Made by a program: the position numbers and the translations under genes
Shown: positions 1 through 6,399 of the stretch, one piece after another
How positions within the stretch are numbered: position 1 is the first letter of the stretch
Layout of the letters: the number at the start of each line of letters is the position of its first letter
From: Candidatus Hydrogenedentota bacterium
Lineage (GTDB): Bacteria > Hydrogenedentota > Hydrogenedentia > Hydrogenedentales > SLHB01
Length of the DNA: 26,113 bases
Reading direction: 5' to 3'
Assembly: GCA_016934125.1 (NCBI GenBank)
Contig: JAFGTL010000037.1
Coordinates: forward strand, 1-26,113
The notes under the pieces: generated by a model
Told to the model about the DNA's origin: nothing
The model's input: only the letters and a program-made list of their open reading frames with translations
Database searches by the model: none

Positions 1-699
1 CATGAGCAGCGCGGCCAAGGCGCCGAGCGGGCCGCCGGTGTCGGACAAGTCGATGTCGTCATCCATGATGCCGTCGTTCGTCGGATCGTGGTCGTCGATG
101 ACGCCGTAGAGGGTGACAATGAGCCCGATCAACTGGCCCGGGCCGCTGATGGGCATCGACGTGACATACGAGCCCAGATCGAGCTGGTAGTCGTCGTCAT
201 CGCACCGATCCAGCGCCCAGCCCAAGTACACATAGCTCGCGTCGCCCTGCGTGACGGAACCGGCCCAGTCCCGGCCTATCCCCGGCCCCGCCGTCGCCAC
301 GCATCCACCCGGGCTGCCCGGCGTGGCGATGTCCGTGGGCGTCTCTTCGCCGGTGTCTTCCGACGGGCACTGCAACACGCTCGAATCCGTCAGGTATTCC
401 GGATAGATCTCGTACATGTTCATGAAAAAGTCGCAGTCACTGTTGATGTCGTGGCAGTCAGGCAGATTACTGCTGTGACCGTACAATTCATCGCCGTGCA
501 TGCGGGGCCACTTCTCGCCCTTCGACTCATTGGCGAACATCTTGGCCACGATCCCGAGCTGCTTCAGGTTGTTCGCACAACTGGCCCGGCGGGCCGCCTC
601 GCGCGCCCGCGCCAGGGCCGGCAGAAGGATGGCGGCAAGAATCCCGATGATGGCGATGACGACCAACAGCTCAATCAGCGTAAACCCTTTCCCTCTCAT
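1..699 (-). CDS. Type IV pilin-like (pseudopilin) protein, copy 1, 3' end cut by window edge
   Basis: The frame is open from an ATG at 699 to base 1 (233 codons) without a stop, so the C-terminus lies outside the window. The start is set by GGGAGGG seven bases upstream of the ATG. The first residues are MRGKG followed by FTLIELLVVIAIIGILAAIL. This is the prepilin peptidase site (cut after Gly, methylated Phe, Glu at +5) plus the hydrophobic helix of type IV pilins and type II secretion pseudopilins. A CANNLKQLGI segment follows, as in the Planctomycetes/Lentisphaerae-type pseudopilins with a C-terminal H-x-DG motif. Further on are paired Cys residues (CHDINSDCDFF, CPSED) and an acidic RCDDDDYQLD. 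It is closely similar along its whole visible length to the gene at 1028-2032, so the two are a tandem duplication. A cell-surface or periplasmic fibre role is inferred from the N-terminus; the real function of this expanded family is not known. Confidence 0.9.
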   Translation of the reverse strand, partial: MRGKGFTLIELLVVIAIIGILAAILLPALARAREAARRASCANNLKQLGIVAKMFANESKGEKWPRMHGDELYGHSSNLPDCHDINSDCDFFMNMYEIYPEYLTDSSVLQCPSEDTGEETPTDIATPGSPGGCVATAGPGIGRDWAGSVTQGDASYVYLGWALDRCDDDDYQLDLGSYVTSMPISGPGQLIGLIVTLYGVIDDHDPTNDGIMDDDIDLSDTGGPLGALAALLM

Positions 700-829
700 T
701 TGTTTTCCCTCCCATGATGATCGCGCCTCTGGTGACAACCGGACACCGCCGGCAAGTGAGGAAGGTGTGTCGCGCGCCGCCGCCCGCAGAAGACCCGGCG
801 AAACAGAACCCTCTCTCACCGGCTATCTC
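700..829 (-). promoter_or_regulatory. Structured 5' leader of pseudopilin copy 1 (candidate cis-acting RNA)
   Basis: This is about 130 nt between the -10 box and the ATG at 699. Read on the minus strand it begins, within about three bases of the expected transcript start, with an 11-nt arm (810-820) that pairs with 755-765 in 10 of 11 positions including G-U pairs. Inside lies a GC-rich CGCCG/CGGCG hairpin (796-800 with 775-782). After the stem come about 55 nt ending in the ribosome-binding site. The copy 2 leader has the same order and spacing (outer stem span 66 against 67 nt). I do not recognise a known riboswitch class. The similarity could also just reflect recent duplication. Confidence 0.4.
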
Positions 830-858
830 AGCGTATCACAGCCGCGCAAAAACGTCAA
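830..858 (-). promoter_or_regulatory. Promoter of pseudopilin copy 1 (TTGACG-N17-TACGCT)
   Basis: On the minus strand, -35 TTGACG (853-858) and -10 TACGCT (830-835) are separated by exactly 17 bases. The paralogous gene has the equivalent boxes at the same distance from its start, which supports both calls. Expected transcript start is near 823. Confidence 0.6.
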
Positions 859-901
859 CAGAGAATCCGGGCACCGGCGATCCCGCGGAGTGCGGCACAG
901 G

Positions 902-940
902 AAGGCCGGCAACCCCGATCCCGTCGGGGTTGCCGGCCTT
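902..940 (-). terminator. Strong hairpin between the two pseudopilin genes, likely transcription terminator of copy 2
   Basis: Arms 902-918 and 924-940 form a 17-bp stem (16 Watson-Crick pairs and one T-G) around a 5-base loop. It starts 88 bases downstream of the copy 2 stop and upstream of the copy 1 promoter, where a terminator belongs. There is no T-tract on either side, so it is not a textbook intrinsic terminator. It may act as a Rho-assisted terminator or as an mRNA 3'-end stabiliser. Confidence 0.55.
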
Positions 941-1027
941 GTGCCTCGTGAATCTGGCGGTGTCCGCGGCCGCCCCGGGGAGGCTCCGGATCTCCCTTGG
1001 GGCGATGGCCGCCGACGCGGGCGTGTC

Positions 1028-2032
1028 CTAACCGAAGGCTACCGTGAGGCTCGCGAAGCCGGCCGAGCAGGGGAACGGAGCCCCGCCGCCCGGGATGTAC
1101 TTGACGAATTTCACATGGCCGTCCAGATACAGGACGTTACAGCCGCCCGGCACGTGGTTGAACTCCACGCTCGAGGAGCCGCCGGCCGGATCCGTCGAGA
1201 TCGTGTCGAAAGCGATGGGCAGTTCGCTCTGGCCGATGGCCGTCGCCGCCGGATTGTTGATGTCCGTCACCATGAAGCGCTCGATGCCCTCGCGGAGACG
1301 CAACACCATCGAGCCGCCGCCGTTGCCTTCGTTCATGAGTAGGGCGGCCAAGGCGCCGAGCGGGCCCCCGGTGTCGGACAGGTCGATGTCGTCGTCGAGC
1401 ACGCCGTCGTTGTTTGGATTCTGATCATCGATAACGCCGTAGATGGTGACGATCAATCCGAGCAACTGGCCCGGGCCGCTGATGGGCATCGACGTGACAT
1501 ACGCGCCCAGGTCGAGCTGGTAGTCATCGTCGTCGCAGCGATCCAGCGCCCATCCCACGTAGATGTAACTCACGTCGCCATTGCTGATTGCACCGGCCCA
1601 GTCCTGGCCCGCGCCCGGCCCCGAGGTTGCCACGCAGTCGCCAGGGTTGTCGGGACGGCACGCATCCCACGGTGCATCGCCCGGATCCTCCGACGGGCAC
1701 ACGAGCACGTTGGGATCCGTCAAGTACTCCGGATAGATCTCATACATGTTCATGAAGAAGTCGCAGTCATCGTTGTCGTCGTGACATCCCGACGGCAGAT
1801 CGCTGCCATCGCCATACAACTCATCGCCGTGCATACGGGGCCACTTCTCGCCCTTGGACTCGTTGGCGAACATCTTCCCCACGATCCCCAACTGCTTAAG
1901 GTTGTTCGCACAGCTTGCCCGGCGTGCTGCCTCGCGCGCACGGGCCAGAGCAGGCAAAAGAATCGCCGCCAGAATGCCAATGATGGCAATGACGACCAGC
2001 AGTTCGATTAGCGTAAAACCTCTGCCTTTCAT
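1028..2032 (-). CDS. Type IV pilin-like (pseudopilin) protein with C-terminal H-x(10)-DG motif, copy 2
   Basis: 334 aa. The chosen ATG (2032) has GGAGGA six bases upstream. An in-frame ATG 15 bases earlier would put that ribosome-binding site inside the coding sequence and is rejected; copy 1 has no such upstream in-frame start. The N-terminus MKGRG/FTLIELLVVIAIIGIL is a class III signal for prepilin peptidase. The C-terminal NHVPGGCNVLYLDGHVKFV is the H-x-DG signature of this pseudopilin group, with ten rather than nine residues between His and Asp-Gly. The middle holds acidic, possibly metal-binding stretches (DDNDDCDFF, RCDDDDYQLD, DDDIDLSD) and several Cys. The gene has its own promoter and leader and is followed by a strong hairpin. 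No pilus assembly genes (pilB, pilC, pilD) are in the window, so any machinery is encoded elsewhere. Confidence 0.92.
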   Translation of the reverse strand: MKGRGFTLIELLVVIAIIGILAAILLPALARAREAARRASCANNLKQLGIVGKMFANESKGEKWPRMHGDELYGDGSDLPSGCHDDNDDCDFFMNMYEIYPEYLTDPNVLVCPSEDPGDAPWDACRPDNPGDCVATSGPGAGQDWAGAISNGDVSYIYVGWALDRCDDDDYQLDLGAYVTSMPISGPGQLLGLIVTIYGVIDDQNPNNDGVLDDDIDLSDTGGPLGALAALLMNEGNGGGSMVLRLREGIERFMVTDINNPAATAIGQSELPIAFDTISTDPAGGSSSVEFNHVPGGCNVLYLDGHVKFVKYIPGGGAPFPCSAGFASLTVAFG

Positions 2033-2163
2033 TGGTTGTCCTCCCATGCTGAATGCGCCTTGTGACTCAAATGCCGCACACTGCCGCTAGGTGAGGAGAC
2101 TTGCTCTGCGCCGTGCCGGAGCCGGGGTTCCCGGCGCAGCAAACCTTTCTCACCTGTTAACTT
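2033..2163 (-). promoter_or_regulatory. Structured 5' leader of pseudopilin copy 2 (candidate cis-acting RNA)
   Basis: This 131-nt leader lies between the -10 box and the ATG at 2032. On the minus strand AGGTGAG (2149-2155) pairs perfectly with CTCACCT (2089-2095). Enclosed is an 8-bp perfect stem CTGCGCCG/CGGCGCAG (2132-2139 with 2106-2113). The first arm begins almost at the expected transcript start (about 2157). The last 40 bases, including AGGCGC and CATGGGAGG, are conserved with copy 1. A post-transcriptional role is inference. Confidence 0.4.
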
Positions 2164-2192
2164 AGTATATCACGGATATTCAATTCGGTCAA
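2164..2192 (-). promoter_or_regulatory. Promoter of pseudopilin copy 2 (TTGACC-N17-TATACT)
   Basis: Minus strand, -35 TTGACC at 2187-2192 and -10 TATACT at 2164-2169, with a 17-base spacer. This is one of the best sigma-70-type matches in the window and stands in a locally AT-richer stretch. Boxes and distance to the start codon match those of copy 1. Confidence 0.65.
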
Positions 2193-2273
2193 AGGATGAT
2201 TTCGCGTTCCGGGCATGGCATTTGCGGAGGCAACCCCCTGCCACACCTTGATATGGCGCTCGTGCCCGGCTTC

Positions 2274-2282
2274 TGGTATAAC
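2274..2282 (+). promoter_or_regulatory. Candidate extended -10 promoter for the URO-D/oxidoreductase operon
   Basis: TGGTATAAC is an extended -10 element (TGN plus TATAAC). It lies about 75 bases upstream of the ATG at 2356, and no good -35 box is at the right distance (a TTGATA is 23 bases away). Together with the leftward promoter at 2164-2192 it accounts for the 323-base gap 2033-2355; I see no gene in that gap. Confidence 0.35.
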
Positions 2283-2355
2283 GGATCCAATGGACACAAC
2301 GGGAGGCCGGTTGTCCGGCCCGCTTGGCGGTGGAACTGGCCTCGAAGGGGGCGTC

Positions 2356-3588
2356 ATGACATCACGAGAACGCGTCTTGGCCGCACTCGACCACCAGGAG
2401 CCGGATCGGGTACCCGTGGATCTGTCCGGTCATCGCTCGTCGGGGATCTCGGCGATTGCGTATCCCAAGTTGCGGCAATGGTTAGACTTACAACCCACGG
2501 TGGTCCGCGTGTACGACCCGATTCAGCAGCTCGCCGTCGTCGACGAGGACGTGCTGGCCCGGTTCGGGGTGGACACCATCGAATTGGGCCGGGGGTTCGC
2601 CCTCGATGACGGGGATTGGGCGGATTGGGTGCTGCCCGACGGATCACCGTGCCAGGTGCCGGTGTGGGCGCTGCCGGAGCGGGACGGGGATCGGTGGGTG
2701 ATCCGCTCCAGGTCGGGCCGGGTCATCGCCGTCATGCCGGACGGCGCGCTGTACTTCGAAACGGCCTACTACCCCTTCTACGACATCGATGACGTAAACG
2801 AGGCCGAGGCCATCCCCGAACTCATGGGCGAGTGCATGTGGTGCGCCGTGGCGTCGCCGCCGGGGCCGTTGGCGGGCGGCCCCGACGGGGAGCGCGCGTT
2901 GAGGGCGGGCGCGCAGGCCCTGCGGGACTCAACCGAACGGGCCATCCTCGGGCTGTTCGGCGGCAATCTGCTCGAGATCGGCCAGTTCTTCTACCGGAAC
3001 GACAAGATGTTGATGCTGCTTGCCGCGGAGCCGGCTCGGATCCACGCGTTTCTGGATCGGCTCACGGCACTCCACTTGGCCAGTCTCGAACGCTATCTCG
3101 GCGCGGTGGGCGACATGATAGACATCATCGTGTTCGGCGACGACCTCGGTATGCAGTCGGGGCCCCAGATCTCGCCGGCCATGTACCGCGAGTTCTTCAA
3201 GCCCCGCCATGAGCAGATGTGGCGCCGCGCCAAGGAACTGGCCGACGTCAAGGTGATGCTCCACTGCTGCGGCGGGGTGCGCGAGTTGCTGCCCGATCTC
3301 ATCGAGGCGGGGCTCGATACCATCAATCCCGTGCAGATCACGTGCACGGGCATGGGTGCCGCGGGGCTCAAGCGCGATTTCGGCGACAAACTGACGTTCT
3401 GGGGCGGGGGGTGTGACACGCAGCACGTGCTCCAGCACGGGACGCCCGACGAGGTGCGCGCCCACGTGAAGGAGCAGGTGGCCATCTGGCGGCCGGGAGG
3501 CGGTTACGTGTTCCAACAGGTGCACAACATCCTGTCGGACGCGCCGCCCGAGAACATCGTCGCCATGTTGGACGCGGTGAATGACTGA
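2356..3588 (+). CDS. Uroporphyrinogen decarboxylase (URO-D) family protein, MtaA/methyltransferase-like
   Basis: 410 aa, URO-D TIM-barrel family. The start at 2356 follows a GAAGGGGG ribosome-binding site; an in-frame ATG at 2215 adds 47 residues without family character and is rejected. Family blocks are FGDDLGMQSGPQISPAMYREFFKP (about 260-283), MLHCCGGVRELLPDLIEAGLDTINPVQ (about 301-327), FWGGGCDTQ (348-356) and a C-terminal GGGYVFQQVHNILSDAPPEN stretch. His303, Cys305 and Cys353 sit where corrinoid-dependent methyltransferases of the MtaA/CmuA kind bind zinc (H-x-C...C). This favours methyl transfer over haem synthesis, as does the lack of haem genes nearby. Such proteins are highly expanded in polymer-degrading uncultured bacteria, often with unknown substrates. 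The FAD oxidoreductase gene starts 37 bases downstream, so the two are probably co-transcribed. The substrate is unknown. Confidence 0.88.
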   Translation: MTSRERVLAALDHQEPDRVPVDLSGHRSSGISAIAYPKLRQWLDLQPTVVRVYDPIQQLAVVDEDVLARFGVDTIELGRGFALDDGDWADWVLPDGSPCQVPVWALPERDGDRWVIRSRSGRVIAVMPDGALYFETAYYPFYDIDDVNEAEAIPELMGECMWCAVASPPGPLAGGPDGERALRAGAQALRDSTERAILGLFGGNLLEIGQFFYRNDKMLMLLAAEPARIHAFLDRLTALHLASLERYLGAVGDMIDIIVFGDDLGMQSGPQISPAMYREFFKPRHEQMWRRAKELADVKVMLHCCGGVRELLPDLIEAGLDTINPVQITCTGMGAAGLKRDFGDKLTFWGGGCDTQHVLQHGTPDEVRAHVKEQVAIWRPGGGYVFQQVHNILSDAPPENIVAMLDAVND

Positions 3589-3625
3589 TGCGGGGATCCT
3601 GCCAATCAGCCAGGAAAGGAACGGC

Positions 3626-4999
3626 ATGACGAGCACGCGGAGGGGTTTCATGAAACGGGGAAGCGTGTGTGCAGTGACGCTGGCGGCCGGTGCGGCCGGG
3701 GCCGCCGCAGACGAGGCCCCACACGGGACGGCGCCCACGGTGGCGTGGCGCCGTACGGTGCCGGTTCGATACGAGTGCGACGTGGCCGTAATCGGGGGCG
3801 GGCTGGCGGGTGTGTCGGCGGCGCTCGCCGCGGCCCGCTCCGGATCGCGGGTGGTCCTGGTGGATCGGTTCGCCGTCGTAGGGGGCAACGCGACCGTGGG
3901 CGGCGTGGCGTCCTTCTGCGGCGAGACCGCCGGCCAGGGCGAGGCGTTCGACGCGATCGTGGCGGGCCTCGAGACGTTTGACGCAATCGTCCCGTACCAA
4001 CCGTATCCGAAGGCGGACAACCGGGTGTTCGACCACGAGATCCTGGCGGTGGTCCTTCAGGAACTGCTGTTGAAACGGGGGGTGAAACTGCTGTTGCACA
4101 CCCAGTTTGCGGACGTGTGCGAGCAGGACGGGCTGATCGCGGAATGCATCGTGTGCGGGCCGTCGGGGCCGGAGGCCCTGCGGGCGCGCCAGTTCATCGA
4201 CTGCACCGGGGAAGCCCAGGTGGCGCGCGCGGCGGGATTCGAGACCGTGAAGGGCCGCCCCGAAGACGGGCTGCCACTGCCCATGTCGCTCATGTTCTTC
4301 GTGCGGCACGTGGCGGAGTCGGACGCGGCGAACCAAGTGCCGCCGGGCTGGTTCGAGGCGATCCGGGATCGGGCGGATCTGCCCATGACGAGCGTGTGGC
4401 CGAACGGCCCGCGCGGCAATGCGCTGAAGATCAAGATCCCCATGTTCGACGCCAGCGACACCGAGTCGATGACGGCCGCCGAGATCCGCGGCCGCCGTCG
4501 GATGATGGAAGTACTCGATTACTACCAGCGGGTGGAGGGCAAGCCGTGGCTCCTCGACCACGCCCCGGGCCGCATCGGCATCCGCGAAGGCCGGCGGATC
4601 GTGGGCGACTACGTGCTGACCGTGGACGATCTGCGCGCGGCGCGCCGGTTCGACGACGCCATTGCCCGCGGCGTGTATTGCCTCGACGGCCACAAACCCG
4701 ACGACGACAAGCGAACGTATATCCTGCCGCCCGAGGCGCGGACGGTGCCACCCTATCAAATCCCGTTCCGGAGCCTGATGGTGCGTGGCGCCAGGAACCT
4801 GCTGGCAGCGGGCCGGTGCCTGTCGGCGGATCAACTGGCCATGTCGTCGGCGCGGGTGATGACCACCTGCTCGATGATGGGGCAGGCCGCCGGCATTGCC
4901 GCGTCGCTCAGCGCGGAACGCGCCTGCGGGGTGCGCGACCTCGAACTCGCCGAAGTGCGCCGTATCGTGGTCGAGCGGGGCGCGAATCTCGACGTCTAG
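3626..4999 (+). CDS. FAD-dependent oxidoreductase with Tat signal peptide
   Basis: 457 aa. The start at 3626 is chosen because AGGAAAGG lies just upstream and because it puts a twin-arginine signal at the very N-terminus: STRRGFMKRG (residues 3-12), a hydrophobic Ala-rich stretch, then a likely cut near residue 28. An upstream ATG at 3581 overlaps the previous stop but lacks a ribosome-binding site. Residues 51-80 carry the FAD-binding Rossmann signature (VAVIGGGLAG, ending in VVLVD), followed by GGNATVGGVASFCG, typical of the FAD_oxidored family (PF12831 type). The C-terminal region (RNLLAAGRCLSADQLAMSS ... MGQAAGIAASL) is the second FAD-contact block of that family. The protein probably folds with FAD in the cytoplasm and is exported. 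Co-transcription with the URO-D protein is likely. The substrate cannot be told. Confidence 0.87.
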   Translation: MTSTRRGFMKRGSVCAVTLAAGAAGAAADEAPHGTAPTVAWRRTVPVRYECDVAVIGGGLAGVSAALAAARSGSRVVLVDRFAVVGGNATVGGVASFCGETAGQGEAFDAIVAGLETFDAIVPYQPYPKADNRVFDHEILAVVLQELLLKRGVKLLLHTQFADVCEQDGLIAECIVCGPSGPEALRARQFIDCTGEAQVARAAGFETVKGRPEDGLPLPMSLMFFVRHVAESDAANQVPPGWFEAIRDRADLPMTSVWPNGPRGNALKIKIPMFDASDTESMTAAEIRGRRRMMEVLDYYQRVEGKPWLLDHAPGRIGIREGRRIVGDYVLTVDDLRAARRFDDAIARGVYCLDGHKPDDDKRTYILPPEARTVPPYQIPFRSLMVRGARNLLAAGRCLSADQLAMSSARVMTTCSMMGQAAGIAASLSAERACGVRDLELAEVRRIVVERGANLDV

Positions 5000-6287
5000 C
5001 CTCGGGAATCTCGCGGCGGATCGTGGCATCGCGATGGGGGCCCACCGACACCCACCCGATGGGCACGGCGATGAGTTCCTCGAGCCGGTTCACGTAGGCC
5101 TGGGCCTCCGCGGGCAGTTCCTCGAAGGCGCGCGCGTCGCGGATGTCGCACTTCCATCCCGGCAGAACCTCATAGAAGGGCCGGGCCCTGTCCAATGCGG
5201 CAGTTGTCGGGAACGCGGTCGTCCGCTTCCCGTCGATCTCGTAGGCGGTGCACACGGGGATCTCGTCGAGGTAGCCGAGCACGTCGAGCAGGCTGAGCAC
5301 CACCTCCGTGGCGCCTTGGACACGGCAGCCGTACCGGGTGGCTACGGCGTCGAACCACCCCATCCGCCGCGGACGCCCCGTCGTGGCCCCATACTCGCCG
5401 GCGTCGCCGCCGCGATCGCGTAGGGTGTCGCCGGCCTCCCCGGACAACTCGGTGACGAACGGGCCGGCCCCGACGCAAGTCGAGTAGGCCTTGGTGACGG
5501 CCACGACGCCCCGGATGGCGTAGGGCGGGATGCCCGCGCCCACGGCCGCGAACCCGGCCAGCGTCGACGACGAAGTCGAGAAGGGATAGATCCCGTGATC
5601 CGGATCGCGCAACGCGCCCAGTTGCCCTTCGAGCAGGACGCGCTCGCCCCGTTCCACGGCCTCGGCCAGCAGGGTGGCCGTGTCGCGCACGTGCGGCCGG
5701 AGCCGTTCGCCCGCGGCCGCCAGCCGCGCGGCGACCTCGCCGGCGTCGACGCAGGGCTTCCCATAGAGGTGCTCGAGGAGCGCGTTCTTGGGGACGAGGG
5801 CGCGTTCGACGCGCTCGCGGAGCCGGGCCGGATCGGCCAGATCGGCCACCTGCACGCCCACCTTGAGATACTTGTCGGCATAGAACGGGGCAATGCCGCA
5901 GCGCGTCGAGCCGAATTTCGCACCCGCGAGCCGCTCCTCTTCGTACTGATCGAACAGGATGTGGTAGGGCATGACAACCTGGGCGCGATCGGACACGTAC
6001 ACCGTCGGTGCGGGCACGCCGCGCTCCTCCAAGGCCGCCAACTCCGCCAACATGGCGTCGATGTCGAGGGCCACGCCGGGGCCGAGCACGTTCTTCACGT
6101 GGGGATAGAACACGCCGGAAGGCAACAGGTGCAGTGCGAACTTGCCGTAGGAGTTGATCACCGTGTGGCCGGCATTGCGGCCGCCCTGAAACCGGACAAC
6201 CCAGTCGGCCTGGGCGGCGAGGAAATCGGTGATCTTGCCTTTGCCTTCATCGCCCCAGTTCGCGCCCACAATCGCTTGCACTGACAT
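4908..6287 (-). CDS. purA: Adenylosuccinate synthetase, divergent variant
   Basis: 459 aa. Joins IMP and aspartate with GTP to give adenylosuccinate, the first committed step to AMP. The start at 6287 has AAAGGAG eight bases upstream. NWGDEGKGK (10-18, catalytic Asp13) and NAGHT (38-42, catalytic His41) are intact. YPFSTSSSTLAG, KAYSTCVGAGPF, TGRPRRMGWFD and LLDVLGYLDEIPVCTAYEIDG follow the family order. It departs from the E. coli type at the IMP-binding loop: STRCGIAPFYADKY (127-140) replaces TTGRGIGPAYEDK, and STCVG replaces TTRVG. I recall a similar APFY-type loop from some clostridial PurA sequences. The family normally ends shortly after VSVGPHRDATI, but here about 30 Arg-rich residues follow because the frame continues antisense into the oxidoreductase gene. 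purB is not in the window. Confidence 0.93.
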   Translation of the reverse strand: MSVQAIVGANWGDEGKGKITDFLAAQADWVVRFQGGRNAGHTVINSYGKFALHLLPSGVFYPHVKNVLGPGVALDIDAMLAELAALEERGVPAPTVYVSDRAQVVMPYHILFDQYEEERLAGAKFGSTRCGIAPFYADKYLKVGVQVADLADPARLRERVERALVPKNALLEHLYGKPCVDAGEVAARLAAAGERLRPHVRDTATLLAEAVERGERVLLEGQLGALRDPDHGIYPFSTSSSTLAGFAAVGAGIPPYAIRGVVAVTKAYSTCVGAGPFVTELSGEAGDTLRDRGGDAGEYGATTGRPRRMGWFDAVATRYGCRVQGATEVVLSLLDVLGYLDEIPVCTAYEIDGKRTTAFPTTAALDRARPFYEVLPGWKCDIRDARAFEELPAEAQAYVNRLEELIAVPIGWVSVGPHRDATIRREIPEARRRDSRPARPRYGALRRVRGRAPRRRVPR

Positions 6288-6352
6288 GATAGGGACTCCT
6301 TTCGTGCCCGGCCATCGCGGATCCGGGCTGACACCGGTATGGTACGAGAGGC

Positions 6353-6388
6353 TTGACTATAAGTCCAATGGATAATTATTATATTATC
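6353..6388 (+). promoter_or_regulatory. Promoter of the LysR gene with overlapping palindromic operator
   Basis: TTGACT (6353-6358), an 18-base spacer and TATTAT (6377-6382) form a promoter. The -10 is the centre of a perfect 18-bp inverted repeat GATAATTATTATATTATC (6371-6388), which contains an ATAAT...ATTAT pattern of the kind LysR-type regulators bind. It lies between the divergent purA and LysR genes in a conspicuously AT-rich island. Binding here would block transcription of the regulator, i.e. autorepression. Effects on purA are possible, but its own promoter is not clear. Confidence 0.5.
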
Positions 6389-6399
6389 TATAAGGATGG

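Noticed and set aside
700..829. c-di-GMP (GEMM) riboswitch in the pseudopilin leaders
   Set aside because: The conserved GEMM core was not found by eye in either leader; the stem arrangement is different.
500..1342. Plus-strand frames across the pseudopilin genes
   Set aside because: They cover the antisense of both pseudopilins plus their promoters and leader. The minus-strand genes have signal peptides, ribosome-binding sites and promoters.
2215..2355. Longer N-terminus for the URO-D protein
   Set aside because: The 47 extra residues do not resemble the family, and a good ribosome-binding site marks the ATG at 2356.
3368..5029. 553-codon open frame on the minus strand across the oxidoreductase
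   Set aside because: Arg/His-rich composition with no motif. It lies opposite two well-supported genes on the plus strand.
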